Made by a program: the position numbers and the translations under genes. This document shows, piece after piece, positions 31,929-43,700 of a stretch of 64,000 bases of DNA. Each line of letters starts with the position of its first letter. The stretch's first letter is position 1. The stretch covers positions 1,736,001-1,800,000 of the forward strand of contig NZ_CP137891.1 in assembly GCF_033547075.1 (NCBI RefSeq). Reading direction: 5' to 3'. Origin of the DNA: Flavobacterium ardleyense (GTDB lineage Bacteria > Bacteroidota > Bacteroidia > Flavobacteriales > Flavobacteriaceae). A model generated the notes under the pieces. The model searched no databases, had not been told where the DNA came from, and saw nothing but the letters and a program-made list of their open reading frames with translations.

Positions 31929-34376
31929 ATGCTTTATTTTGTTGAAGTAATTATTCCACTGCCTTTAGCGACCACATTTACCTATCAAGTTTCTGAAACT
32001 GAATTTAATTTTATTCAACCAGGATTACGAATTGCTGTGCCTTTTGGAAAAACCAAAACCTACACCGCACTCGCTATTTCAAAGCATAATTTGCAGCCAC
32101 AAGATTATGATGCAAAGGAAATCATCGAAATTCTTGATCAGACGCCCAAGGTCACTGCAATACAATTAAAACATTGGCAATGGATTTCCAAGTATTATAT
32201 GTGCGCTATTGGAGATGTTTATCGAACTGCGATGCCATCGTCTTTTATTTTAGAAGGCGAAACAATCATTACGCTTTCAAATGAAATTTCGGTAGATGAG
32301 GATTCCTTGTCCGATAATGAATACTTGGTCTACGAAGCGCTACAGCAACAGCCAAGTCTCCGAATCGATGAAATTATTTCGATATTGAATAAAAAAAATA
32401 TTTTTCCAGTTATTCAGACGTTAGTTAGCAGAGGAATTGTGCTTGTAGGAGAGAGATTGATTGAAAAATATAAGCCGAAGAAAATAAAATATATCCGAAT
32501 TAATTCAGAATATTCAGATTCTGAAGGATTATCGGCACTGATGACTGAATTGAGTAAAGCCGCAAAACAGAGAGATGCGGTGATGACCTATTTTAAACTC
32601 GCTGCTGGAAATTCAAAACCCATAAAAGCCAAATTACTTACGGAGTCGGGGAATATAAGTACATCTATTATAAAAGCATTGGTAGACAAAGAAGTTTTTG
32701 AAATCTATCACTTTGACGAAGATCGCGTGATTTTTGCTGATTCTACTTTAGAGGCTCCATCGCTTAGTGCGGTACAACAAACAGCATTTTCAGAAATTCA
32801 ACAGTCATTGATTGATAAAAATGTTTGTCTTTTGCATGGAGTTACTGGAAGCGGGAAGACTGAAATTTACATTAGACTCATTCAGGAATATTTAGATAAG
32901 AATCAGTCTGTTTTATATTTATTGCCTGAAATAGCCTTAACTACGCAACTCGTTGGAAGATTGGTCAAACATTTCGGAAATAAGGTTGCAGTTTTCCATT
33001 CAAAATATAGCAATAATGAGCGAGTTGAGGTTTGGAATCAAGTTTTAGAATCCTCATCTACTGCACAAGTGGTAATAGGCGCTCGATCGGCGCTATTTTT
33101 ACCTTTTAATGACTTAGGGTTTATAATAATTGATGAGGAACACGAGCAAATGTTTAAGCAACAAGATCCTGCGCCTCGCTACAATGCGAGAGATGCGGCG
33201 ATAGTGTTGGCAAATTTTCACCAGTCAAAAGTATTACTAGGATCAGCTACTCCAAGTGTAGAAAGTTTTTACAATACTCAGATAGAAAAATACGGTTTGG
33301 TGCAGCTGAGCGAGCGCTTCGGAAAAGTTCAGATGCCAAAAATAGAAATTGTCGATTTGAAAGATAAGTATTTCAGAAAAGTGATGAATGGTCATTTTAG
33401 TGATACTCTATTAGAATCTATTCAAAATAGTCTTGATGCAGGCGAGCAGGTAATTCTTTTTCAGAATCGCCGTGGCTTCTCGCCGGTGATGGAATGTATG
33501 ACTTGCGGTCACGTGCCACAATGCAGGCAGTGCGATGTGAGTTTAACCTATCACAAGGTGCACAATCATCTTCGATGTCATTATTGTGGATTTACAATTG
33601 CCAAACCAATAAGTTGTCATAATTGTACAAGTCCACACCTCACTACCAAAGGTTTCGGGACAGAGCAAGTGCAGCTAGAGCTAAAAGAATTATTTCCAGA
33701 GGCAAAAGTGGCTCGTATGGATCAAGATACAACAAAAGGCAAACTTGGATTTGATAAATTGATTGATAGTTTTCAGAATAGAGAATACGATATTCTAGTA
33801 GGAACTCAGATGGTTGCCAAAGGATTAGATTTTGATAATGTAAGTTTAGTTGGAATAATGAACGCAGATAATATGCTGTATCATCCAGATTTCCGCGCTT
33901 TTGAAAGAAGCTATCAGATGCTAGTGCAAGTAGCGGGTCGTTCCGGTAGATCTAGTAAACAAGGGAATGTAATTATTCAGACCTATAATCCTATGCATGC
34001 AATAATTGGCCAAGTAGTAAAAGGGGATTATGGCGCAATGTACAATGATCAATTGTACGACAGGAAGATTTATAATTATCCTCCGTATTTCAAGTTAATT
34101 CGCCTAACCTTAAAACACAGAGATTTTGAAAAATTGAAAGAAGGGGCGATGTGGTTGTATCAAGTAGTTTCGCAAAATTTTCCTATTCCAGTATTAGGAC
34201 CTGAAGAACCTGCCATCAATAGAATTCGGAATGAGTATCTGAGAACGATCTTAATTAAAATACCGGTAAATTATTCATTAGAACTAACTAAAAAGACTTT
34301 AGGAAAAATACTGAAAAGTTTTGAGGCGGTCCCTCAATACCGTGCAATTAAGGTTGTTGTAAATGTTGATCCTTAA
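31929..34376 (+). CDS. priA: Primosomal protein N' (replication restart helicase PriA)
   Basis: A 3'-5' superfamily 2 helicase that reloads the replisome at stalled forks. The order is: N-terminal 3'-DNA-binding domain (EVIIPLPLATTFTYQV), winged-helix region (about 130-260), Walker A GVTGSGKTEIY near residue 305, DEEH box in IIIDEEHEQMFKQQDPAPRY, and helicase C-terminal motif VGTQMVAKGLDF. The inserted zinc-binding part has CMTCGHVPQCRQCDVSLTYH, CHYCGF and CHNC, all eight metal Cys being present. The length of 815 residues is typical for Bacteroidetes. It is convergent with the LytTR regulator gene. Confidence 0.97.
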   Translation: MLYFVEVIIPLPLATTFTYQVSETEFNFIQPGLRIAVPFGKTKTYTALAISKHNLQPQDYDAKEIIEILDQTPKVTAIQLKHWQWISKYYMCAIGDVYRTAMPSSFILEGETIITLSNEISVDEDSLSDNEYLVYEALQQQPSLRIDEIISILNKKNIFPVIQTLVSRGIVLVGERLIEKYKPKKIKYIRINSEYSDSEGLSALMTELSKAAKQRDAVMTYFKLAAGNSKPIKAKLLTESGNISTSIIKALVDKEVFEIYHFDEDRVIFADSTLEAPSLSAVQQTAFSEIQQSLIDKNVCLLHGVTGSGKTEIYIRLIQEYLDKNQSVLYLLPEIALTTQLVGRLVKHFGNKVAVFHSKYSNNERVEVWNQVLESSSTAQVVIGARSALFLPFNDLGFIIIDEEHEQMFKQQDPAPRYNARDAAIVLANFHQSKVLLGSATPSVESFYNTQIEKYGLVQLSERFGKVQMPKIEIVDLKDKYFRKVMNGHFSDTLLESIQNSLDAGEQVILFQNRRGFSPVMECMTCGHVPQCRQCDVSLTYHKVHNHLRCHYCGFTIAKPISCHNCTSPHLTTKGFGTEQVQLELKELFPEAKVARMDQDTTKGKLGFDKLIDSFQNREYDILVGTQMVAKGLDFDNVSLVGIMNADNMLYHPDFRAFERSYQMLVQVAGRSGRSSKQGNVIIQTYNPMHAIIGQVVKGDYGAMYNDQLYDRKIYNYPPYFKLIRLTLKHRDFEKLKEGAMWLYQVVSQNFPIPVLGPEEPAINRIRNEYLRTILIKIPVNYSLELTKKTLGKILKSFEAVPQYRAIKVVVNVDP

Positions 34377-34380
34377 AAAA

Positions 34381-35076
34381 TTATTCTGTAGACAAAGCTG
34401 CAACTAAATTTTCTTTCTTATTTCTGCTTAAAGGAATCTTCGCTGTACCAATTTCGGCAAATTTGCTATTGAAGCGTTCTACCTTGTCAATGTTGATGAT
34501 ATAAGATTTATGTACACGAATAAAGCGGGTTTCGGGTAAATCTTCCTGAAAAGCCTTCATAGTTGACAACACAAGATGTTTTCCATCTTCGGTAACTACA
34601 TTAACGTAATCGCCAAATGCCTCAATCCATTTTATTTTGGAAGTGTAAATTTTTAATTTTTTCAAATTACTTTTAATAAAGATATGCTCACCTTCCACAT
34701 CGCTAACGTCTCGCTTTAAAGAGTGGAATTCGACCGCTCTCTTTACGGCGGCATCAAATCGGCCAACAGTAATAGGCTTTTGCAAGTAATCTGTAGCATC
34801 ATAATCAAATGCTTTGACTGCATACTCTGCTTTGGAAGTAATAAAAATAATTTGGGGTTTTTCTTTCAGTCCATCAATAAATGCAAACCCGTTAATGACG
34901 GGCATTTCTATATCCAAAAAAATAAGATCTACTTTTTGAGTGGTTATGCAGCTTCTAGCTTCTATAGCATTAGAGAATTCTCCAACCAATTGGAGATTAG
35001 CGTGACTATTGGCCAGTTTTGCCACGACAATTCGTTGTATCGAACTATCGTCCACAATGACACAATTTAATTTCAT
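34381..35076 (-). CDS. LytTR-family response regulator
   Basis: A 231-residue cytoplasmic regulator. The receiver domain (about 1-120) has VIVDDSSIQR, the phosphoacceptor Asp55 in LIFLDIEMP, ITSKAEY and LQKPI. The C-terminal LytTR DNA-binding domain (about 135-230) has WIEAFGDYVNVVTEDGK and FIRVHKSYIINIDKVE. Partner kinases of this class are usually LytS/AlgR-type histidine kinases, but none is adjacent. It is convergent with priA and divergent from rpsF. Confidence 0.93.
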   Translation of the reverse strand: MKLNCVIVDDSSIQRIVVAKLANSHANLQLVGEFSNAIEARSCITTQKVDLIFLDIEMPVINGFAFIDGLKEKPQIIFITSKAEYAVKAFDYDATDYLQKPITVGRFDAAVKRAVEFHSLKRDVSDVEGEHIFIKSNLKKLKIYTSKIKWIEAFGDYVNVVTEDGKHLVLSTMKAFQEDLPETRFIRVHKSYIINIDKVERFNSKFAEIGTAKIPLSRNKKENLVAALSTE

Positions 35077-35181
35077 AGCTTAATTGTTCAAGTTAGTAAT
35101 AACGAATATAAGATTTATTTCTTTTCTTTTTACACTTAAATAGTATATTTTTGCAGTTCAACAATAAAAAGAATTATTTTA

Positions 35182-35211
35182 TTGTAAAGCAAAAAAAAAT
35201 GATTACTTTTG
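35182..35211 (+). promoter_or_regulatory. Promoter of rpsF-rpsR-rplI
   Basis: TTG (35182-35184), 19 bases, TACTTTTG (35204-35211) is a perfect consensus. It lies 33 bases before the rpsF ATG at 35245. A second box, TATTTTTG at 35146-35153, could be an additional upstream start. Confidence 0.8.
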
Positions 35212-35244
35212 CAGTCATTTTTAAATAATCTAAAAATATTTTTT

Positions 35245-35586
35245 ATGAATCATTATGAAACTGTTTTCATTTTAAATCCCGTTTTATCTGAAGTTCAGGT
35301 GAAGGAAACAGTAAGCAAATTTGAAGATTTTCTTACGTCACGCGGAGCAGAAATGGTATCTAAAGAGGATTGGGGCCTGAAAAAAATGGCTTACGAAATC
35401 CAAAACAAAAAGAGTGGTTTTTACCACCTATTCGAATTTAACGTTCCAGGAGAAGTTTTGATTGCTTTCGAAACTGAATTCAGACGTGATGAAAGAGTTA
35501 TGCGTTTTCTAACAGTAAGTTTAGACAAACATGCAATTTCATGGGCGGAAAGAAGAAGAACTAAACTAAAAGCAGCAAAAGCGTAA
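35245..35586 (+). CDS. rpsF: 30S ribosomal protein S6
   Basis: A small-subunit platform protein that pairs with S18. [16 protein letters not shown] is the standard opening and [17 protein letters not shown] the central strand pair. The C-terminus is rich in Arg and Lys. I start at the ATG at 35245 (113 residues). An upstream in-frame ATG at 35209 lies inside the -7 element and adds residues foreign to S6. It is first in the rpsF-rpsR-rplI operon, 5 bases before rpsR. Confidence 0.97.
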   Translation: MNHYETVFILNPVLSEVQVKETVSKFEDFLTSRGAEMVSKEDWGLKKMAYEIQNKKSGFYHLFEFNVPGEVLIAFETEFRRDERVMRFLTVSLDKHAISWAERRRTKLKAAKA

Positions 35587-35591
35587 TTATC

Positions 35592-35888
35592 ATGGCAACA
35601 TTACAACAATCGGCTTCAGGGAAAAAAGACGGGGATATCAGATATCTTACGCCTTTAAATATTGAAACAAATAAAGCAAAAAAATACTGTCGTTTCAAAA
35701 AATCAGGTATCAAGTATATCGATTATAAAGACGCAGATTTCCTTTTGAAATTTGTAAACGAACAAGGAAAAATTCTTCCTCGTCGTTTGACTGGAACTTC
35801 ATTGAAGTTTCAAAGAAAAGTGTCTGTAGCTGTAAAAAGAGCAAGACATTTAGCTTTAATGCCATACGTGGCGGATTTACTTAAATAA
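35592..35888 (+). CDS. rpsR: 30S ribosomal protein S18
   Basis: 98 residues. The core [35 protein letters not shown] and [15 protein letters not shown] are diagnostic of S18, which binds next to S6 on the 30S platform. The N-terminal extension ([20 protein letters not shown]) is typical of Bacteroidetes S18. It is five bases from rpsF and 66 from rplI, in one operon. Confidence 0.98.
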   Translation: MATLQQSASGKKDGDIRYLTPLNIETNKAKKYCRFKKSGIKYIDYKDADFLLKFVNEQGKILPRRLTGTSLKFQRKVSVAVKRARHLALMPYVADLLK

Positions 35889-35954
35889 TAAATTAATTAG
35901 GATTGTTGTCTCGATAGTAATCGAGACTAACTTTCTATTGAAAAGGACAACAAT

Positions 35955-36395
35955 ATGGAACTTATATTAAAACAAGACGTACAAAACTTAGGTTTTAAAG
36001 ATGACGTGGTTACTGTGAAAGCAGGTTACGGACGTAACTTTTTGATTCCTCAAGGTTTTGCTGCAATGGCAACACCTTCAGCTAAAAAAGTATTGGCTGA
36101 AAACCTAAGACAAAAAGCGCACAAAGAAGCTAAAGTAATCGCTGACGCTAACGAAGTAGCAGAGAAACTTAAAGCTATCGAAATTAAAATCACAGCGAAA
36201 GCAGGTGGTGAGAAACTATTTGGATCTATCACAAATATTGATATCGCTGAAGCTTTGGCTAAAGGTGGTGAATCTATCGATAGAAAATTCATTACTTCAG
36301 GTATTATCAAACGTACAGGTAAATATACTGCTAACGTAAGATTACACCGTGATGTAATTATTGAATTACCTTACGAAGTTGTTGCAGAACAATAG
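35955..36395 (+). CDS. rplI: 50S ribosomal protein L9
   Basis: L9 is a two-domain protein at the base of the L1 stalk. The N-terminal domain (MELILKQDVQNLGFKDDVVTVKAGYGRNFLIPQGFA) and the long connecting helix rich in Ala and Lys are clear. The C-terminal domain contains LFGSITNIDIAEAL and ends IELPYEVVAEQ. The length of 146 residues is usual. It is the last gene of the operon and is followed by a terminator. Confidence 0.98.
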   Translation: MELILKQDVQNLGFKDDVVTVKAGYGRNFLIPQGFAAMATPSAKKVLAENLRQKAHKEAKVIADANEVAEKLKAIEIKITAKAGGEKLFGSITNIDIAEALAKGGESIDRKFITSGIIKRTGKYTANVRLHRDVIIELPYEVVAEQ

Positions 36396-36417
36396 TAGTT
36401 ACTGCACTTTTATATAA

Positions 36418-36448
36418 GAAGTCCCGATGAAAGTCGGGATTTTTTTTG
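36418..36448 (+). terminator. Terminator of the rpsF-rpsR-rplI operon
   Basis: AAGTCCCGA, a 6-base loop, then TCGGGATTTTTTTT. The stem has a G-T wobble at its base. Confidence 0.85.
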
Positions 36449-36493
36449 TTTAAATTTGTACATTATAATATCAAACTTTTTAACTTTTCTAGA

Positions 36494-36967
36494 ATGAAAT
36501 ATGCACGATTAACCAAAGAACAATTTGATGAACTTCATCCAGAATTTGCTAATTTTTTGGCCACTCAATCTATTGATAAAAAAGAATGGGACGAAATAAA
36601 AGTCAATAAGCCAGAGGTTGCTGAACAAGAATTAGATGTATTCTCAGATCTGATCTGGGAAGGTGTGCTTGCGCGAGCTGAATATATGGAGCACTTTGCT
36701 AAAGCCTATATTTTCCTATTCGAATGTACAGAAACTCAAGTACACTCAATTGTTTTGAAAGCGCAAGACGATACGGTTGACTTCTTGACCAAAGAAGGAT
36801 TGCAATGGCTGAGCGATAATATGTTTACTGACAACGTTGAAATAAAAATGGGCAAAAAGGAATTTGGTGATCAGCGTTCAGAGTCCATCTTTAGTTTAAT
36901 ACAGCAAGGAGCCTTCTTAAGTGACGGACATCTTTACAAGCAAATTAAAACAATAATCGAATCGTAA
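36494..36967 (+). CDS. DUF6495-like conserved protein
   Basis: A 157-residue acidic soluble protein. MKYARLTKEQFDELHPEFANFLATQSI, IFSDLIWEGVL-type and NPEVAEQELD-type segments are those I recall for a flavobacterial family (DUF6495) of unknown function. The ATG at 36494 is preferred: an earlier in-frame ATG at 36446 lies within the ribosomal operon terminator. It is followed by ligA after 68 bases; no link in function is evident. Confidence 0.72.
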   Translation: MKYARLTKEQFDELHPEFANFLATQSIDKKEWDEIKVNKPEVAEQELDVFSDLIWEGVLARAEYMEHFAKAYIFLFECTETQVHSIVLKAQDDTVDFLTKEGLQWLSDNMFTDNVEIKMGKKEFGDQRSESIFSLIQQGAFLSDGHLYKQIKTIIES

Positions 36968-36987
36968 TTTAAAAAAACATTCTCTAA

Positions 36988-39742
<2,755 letters not shown>

Positions 39743-39757
39743 TAGTTGGATAAGTCT

Positions 39758-40444
39758 ATGCGCATAAGAATGCAAACAATTTTATTTCTTACAATTGCAA
39801 TTGTACTATCGGTAGAGTTGTATGCAGAATTTATGCAATTACCCAAAATTATTTTAGTTGCAAAACCGCTATTAAATGTTCTTATTTTAATATATTATTG
39901 GTTGAGATCTGAAAAGAGGAGCGCAGCACTTACTTTTTCATTAGTAGCAGCTTTCGCAACCAGTATATTATTTATTACAGACAATTCCACTTACGTGTTA
40001 TTTGGCGTCATATTATTTGCTTTTCATCGCATTGCACTCATTTACTTTTTGTCAAAGTTATTAGAACCAATCTATTATTTTGCAGTAGCAATTGCTAGTA
40101 TTCCGGTGGTAATTATATTTTTATATCTTCTCTCGATCAGTGCAAATCTTGATACGGCAACAATTGTGGCTTTGATTGTGATTTCGGTTTTACTTGCGCT
40201 GTTTGTAGGAATTATTTTAGCGAATTATATGCTGAAAGATGAAAATAACAATTCGTGGCTATTAATATCAGCCCTAATGTTTATCGCTTTGCAGTTAATT
40301 GTATATATTGAGAAGTATTATTTAGTTGAATTTTCTCCAAAAATATTAAGACCAACAGCAGTACTTTTTCTGTCGTTGGCCTTATTGTCATTGATAAAGG
40401 GAGTATTAACGCAAGAGAAACTAAACCGTAATACTTCTACCTGA
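39758..40444 (+). CDS. Multi-helix membrane protein, likely paralogue of the preceding one
   Basis: An integral membrane protein of 228 residues from the ATG at 39758; a TTG at 39746, only 3 bases after the preceding stop, would add four. About seven helices are seen. The KP-containing segment LPKIILVAKPLLNVLILIYYW aligns with VKPVIVPAIFYYY of the preceding protein. The length and helix spacing also match, though overall identity looks low. The gene ends 24 bases inside the convergent metallophosphoesterase gene. Function is unknown; a YhhN-type (vinyl-ether lipid hydrolase) origin is a guess. Confidence 0.68.
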   Translation: MRIRMQTILFLTIAIVLSVELYAEFMQLPKIILVAKPLLNVLILIYYWLRSEKRSAALTFSLVAAFATSILFITDNSTYVLFGVILFAFHRIALIYFLSKLLEPIYYFAVAIASIPVVIIFLYLLSISANLDTATIVALIVISVLLALFVGIILANYMLKDENNNSWLLISALMFIALQLIVYIEKYYLVEFSPKILRPTAVLFLSLALLSLIKGVLTQEKLNRNTST

Positions 40445-41332
40445 ACCAGCCAACTCCGAATCATTATCTAAGTAGAAGTCAATTCTTCCTAAATTTAGCC
40501 CAAAACAACCCGTTTGGTTTACCAAAACTTCCTTGCCCGCAGCGTTTTCTAAAACAGTAGGTTTTTTTAAGAAAGTATGGGTGTGTCCGCCAATTATCAA
40601 ATCGATATCCTTTGTAAGAGCGGCAAGCTTTACATCAGATATTTTCTGCTGATCATTAGTATATTTGTAGCCTAGGTGAGATAAAGCAATTACAATATCA
40701 CATTTCTCATTTTCTTTAAGCAGTCTTGCGGTATCCTGAGCAACTTCAACAGGATCCAAATAGAGGGTTTCTTTGTACATCATCGGGTCTACCAATCCTG
40801 CCAACTCAATTCCCAAACCAAACACTCCAACCTTGATTCCACCTTTATTAAAAACTTTGTAAGGTTTTACTAATCCAGCCAAAGTGGTTTTGCTAAAATC
40901 ATAATTTGCTGAAACAAAGTCGAAATTTGCGTGTGGAAGTTGTGCATAAAAGCCTTCGATGCCATTATCAAAATCATGATTGCCCAAAGTTGCGGCATCA
41001 TATTTCATCATTGACATTAATTTAAACTCAATTTCACCACCATAGTAGTTAAAATAAGGAGTGCCTTGAAAAATATCTCCAGCATCTAATAATAAGACGT
41101 TTGGGTTCTCAAGACGAATATTCTCTATAAGAGCTGCTCTGCGGGCTACTCCTCCCATATTAGCATTTCGTGGATCTGTTGCAGGAAAAGGGTCGATGTG
41201 GCTGTGGACATCATTCGTGTGTAATACAGTTAAATGTCTTTTAGCCGTTGTTCCAAAACTGCTTAGTGTTACACCACCAGCAATTAATGCCCCTCCAGCG
41301 AGTGTATTTTGAATAAAGTCTCTTCTTTTCAT
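40421..41332 (-). CDS. 5'-nucleotidase-type metallophosphoesterase, Tat-exported
   Basis: The N-terminal catalytic half of a UshA-like 5'-nucleotidase, encoded alone. Residues 1-22 form a twin-arginine signal (MKRRDFIQNTLAGGALIAGG). The metal-site motifs follow in order: VLHTNDVHSHIDP, DAGDIFQGTPY, LGNHDFDNG, VIALSHLGYK and IIGGHTHTF. The length of 303 residues covers only the metallophosphatase domain. The substrate-binding C-terminal domain is encoded by the next gene upstream (41351-42148), 18 bases away. The two proteins presumably work together in the periplasm on nucleotides. Confidence 0.92.
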   Translation of the reverse strand: MKRRDFIQNTLAGGALIAGGVTLSSFGTTAKRHLTVLHTNDVHSHIDPFPATDPRNANMGGVARRAALIENIRLENPNVLLLDAGDIFQGTPYFNYYGGEIEFKLMSMMKYDAATLGNHDFDNGIEGFYAQLPHANFDFVSANYDFSKTTLAGLVKPYKVFNKGGIKVGVFGLGIELAGLVDPMMYKETLYLDPVEVAQDTARLLKENEKCDIVIALSHLGYKYTNDQQKISDVKLAALTKDIDLIIGGHTHTFLKKPTVLENAAGKEVLVNQTGCFGLNLGRIDFYLDNDSELAGSGRSITV

Positions 41333-41350
41333 TTTAATTTCTATACTTTA

Positions 41351-42148
41351 TTATTCTTGATTTATTCTAATGTCTGTTAAAGTCGGTATAATGCTATGAT
41401 CCTTAAAATAATCAATCATTATTGCTCGTAATTTGTAATCGATGTCACTATTTTTTATTGATTTCCCGAAAAAGTACATTCGATCTCCACCGTTTATCAA
41501 ATAATCAGAAGTTGCAACATTGTAAGTTTTACCCTTGTCAAAAGGCTGGCCACCAATACGGATATCTTGAGGTCTATTATCCTTAGTTATTGTAAACGTC
41601 ATTCCTGATAAAGGGTGCGCTTTTTTTTCTGAAATTAAATAATCAATCATTTCGATAATTGCCTCACCAGGTAATTCTGCGACTATCACTTTATTTTCGA
41701 AGGGCATTAATTCAAAAGCGGTTCTAGTAGTTACATCTCCTTTTGGAAGAATTGATCTAATGCCTCCCAAATTTAATAGCACTATATCAATTTCTTTCGA
41801 AGTCCTTGCTTTAAAAATACGGTTACCATATAGCATTGTTGCATCCGCCATTAAATTGCCAACGGTTGTCTGCCATTTCCCCGACTTGTCTAATGTAGTA
41901 GGAGCATGAGCTAGAACTTTATTTAGATCTTGATCAATATGATCTTTAAATGGTTTTATATATTTTTCAATTTTTAGATCTGATTTTATGGTGTCAGAAA
42001 TAGGAATTTGAGCTCCAGAAATTGCTGTAATAAAATGTTTTTGCTGACTACAAGATGTTGTAAGAACAAAAGTTAAGATTAAACCAATTTGTAACCAATT
42101 ATTGGCATACTTTTTTAGTTTTGACACTGAATGTGATGCGAATTTCAT
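41351..42148 (-). CDS. 5'-nucleotidase C-terminal domain lipoprotein
   Basis: A 265-residue secreted protein holding only the nucleotide-binding C-terminal domain of 5'-nucleotidases: TVGNLMADAMLYG-like (TTVGNLMADATMLYGN), IVLLNLGGIRSILPKGDVT, ELMPFENKVIVAELPG, and YNVATSDYLINGGDRMYFF. The signal ends at a plausible lipobox (VLTTSCSQQ, Cys about 33). It precedes the gene for the catalytic domain on the same strand, so the usual single enzyme is split in two, with gene order inverted relative to the domain order of UshA. Confidence 0.9.
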   Translation of the reverse strand: MKFASHSVSKLKKYANNWLQIGLILTFVLTTSCSQQKHFITAISGAQIPISDTIKSDLKIEKYIKPFKDHIDQDLNKVLAHAPTTLDKSGKWQTTVGNLMADATMLYGNRIFKARTSKEIDIVLLNLGGIRSILPKGDVTTRTAFELMPFENKVIVAELPGEAIIEMIDYLISEKKAHPLSGMTFTITKDNRPQDIRIGGQPFDKGKTYNVATSDYLINGGDRMYFFGKSIKNSDIDYKLRAIMIDYFKDHSIIPTLTDIRINQE

Positions 42149-42175
42149 TAAATTTGTTTTTTAAGTAAAAGTACT

Positions 42176-42691
42176 ATGTTTCTAGATTATCTCAAGAATT
42201 TTGTGATAAAAAAAATAGTCAACAAAGCGCTCTCGAGTGATGTTGTATATGACAATGTAGGCAAAATTCGCAACATCGGCATTATTGCTGACGAGGCTTT
42301 TTTGCCGCAGACAGAAAGTTTGAAGAAGAGCTTAATAAATAGAGGAATTTTAGAAAATGATATCTCTATAATTATCCGTTCAACAAGTAGTCAGATCGGC
42401 AATTGTAATTATTTAACTTTTAGTTTGGCGACTGTTTCCAAAGTAGGGAAATTTTTGAACCCCAAAATCCAGGAGTTTATAGATAAGGATTTCGACTTGC
42501 TCATAAATTATTACGAGCAAGAAAAACTTGTTTCGCTCATGGCTTCGGCACTATCAAAAGCCACCTTTAAAGTGGGGTTTGCTAGTGTGGATAAAAGAAT
42601 AAATAATCTTATAATAAATACTTCTCCTCATGATTTCCAGGTTTTTGAAGAAGAGTTATTTAAATATTTAAAAATATTAAATCGAATTTAA
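42176..42691 (+). CDS. DUF6913-like conserved protein
   Basis: A 171-residue soluble protein that I associate with a flavobacterial family of unknown function (DUF6913) found next to dapA. It starts with an amphipathic stretch (MFLDYLKNFVIKKIVNKAL) and then alternates beta and helix: IRNIGIIADEAF, FDLLINYYEQEKL, FKVGFASVDKRINNLII. The stop abuts the dapA ATG with no gap, so the two are co-translated. Confidence 0.72.
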   Translation: MFLDYLKNFVIKKIVNKALSSDVVYDNVGKIRNIGIIADEAFLPQTESLKKSLINRGILENDISIIIRSTSSQIGNCNYLTFSLATVSKVGKFLNPKIQEFIDKDFDLLINYYEQEKLVSLMASALSKATFKVGFASVDKRINNLIINTSPHDFQVFEEELFKYLKILNRI

Positions 42692-43573
42692 ATGCATAAA
42701 TTAATTGGGACAGGTGTGGCATTGATAACACCTTTTAAAAATGACTTTTCTATAGATACTGATGCACTTTCTAGAATAGTACGCTATCAGATTGATAATG
42801 GTGTTGATTATCTTGTGGTTTTAGGTACAACTGCAGAAACTGCAACCCTTAATTCTGAGGAGCGTAATCTGGTTATAAATACTATTGTTACTGCAAATGC
42901 AGGAAAGTTACCTCTAGTTTTAGGAGTAGGTGGCAATAACACAGCGGCGGTCGTGGAAGAGCTTAAAACTAGGGATCTGTCGTCATTTGCTGCTATTCTT
43001 TCTGTTTCACCGTATTACAGCAAACCAACCCAAGAAGGTATTTACCAACATTTTAAAGCTATTGCTCTTGAATCGCCTTTACCTATAATTCTGTACAATG
43101 TTCCAGGTCGAACAGCAAGTAATATGCTTCCCTCAACCGTAGTAAGATTAGCACAAGACTTTAAAAATATTGTTGCTATAAAAGAAGCATCGGGAGATAT
43201 TGTACAAGCGATGAAAATAATCGAATCAAAACCAGACGATTTTTTGGTAATTTCTGGGGATGATATGATAACTTTACCAATGGTATTAGCGGGAGGTGCC
43301 GGCGTTATTTCTGTAATAGGCGAAGGCTTTCCAAAATTGTTTTCGAAAATGGTTCGCTTAGGTTTGGAAAAAAAGGTTGAAGAAGCTTATAAATTACATT
43401 ACAAAATCTCACCGTGCATTGACTTTATTTTCGAGCAAGGAAATCCTGCGGGTATCAAAGAAGTGTTTATGACATTGGGTTTGTGTGAGAATGTAGTAAG
43501 ACTTCCATTAGTATCTGTGGATGCGGGCCTGTCAAATAAAATTCAAAAATTTGTTCAAGAAATTGAAAAATAG
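42692..43573 (+). CDS. dapA: 4-hydroxy-tetrahydrodipicolinate synthase
   Basis: It condenses pyruvate with aspartate semialdehyde in lysine and diaminopimelate synthesis. The TIM-barrel signatures are [33 protein letters not shown], the Tyr in [26 protein letters not shown], and [11 protein letters not shown] with the Schiff-base Lys near residue 164. The length of 293 residues is standard. GTTAETAT replaces the more usual GTTGE(S/T)xT; the phosphate-free binding site otherwise looks intact. Confidence 0.96.
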   Translation: MHKLIGTGVALITPFKNDFSIDTDALSRIVRYQIDNGVDYLVVLGTTAETATLNSEERNLVINTIVTANAGKLPLVLGVGGNNTAAVVEELKTRDLSSFAAILSVSPYYSKPTQEGIYQHFKAIALESPLPIILYNVPGRTASNMLPSTVVRLAQDFKNIVAIKEASGDIVQAMKIIESKPDDFLVISGDDMITLPMVLAGGAGVISVIGEGFPKLFSKMVRLGLEKKVEEAYKLHYKISPCIDFIFEQGNPAGIKEVFMTLGLCENVVRLPLVSVDAGLSNKIQKFVQEIEK

Positions 43574-43635
43574 CGCAGTAGGAAGTAGGACTTTTCGGCT
43601 TTAAAAAAAATGTTTTTCGGTAAGTAATTAATAAC

Positions 43636-43643
43636 TAAATTTG
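43636..43643 (+). promoter_or_regulatory. Candidate -7 element for the bamD run
   Basis: TAAATTTG, 57 bases before the bamD ATG. The -33 position reads TTTTTC rather than TTG. Confidence 0.35.
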
Positions 43644-43700
43644 CAGTCGCTTAATATTAATATTTTCAATTCATATTTGCAGCAAAATTCAAAATAAAAA

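Noticed and set aside
34723-35070. 115-codon plus-strand frame
   Set aside because: It is antisense to the receiver domain of the LytTR regulator.
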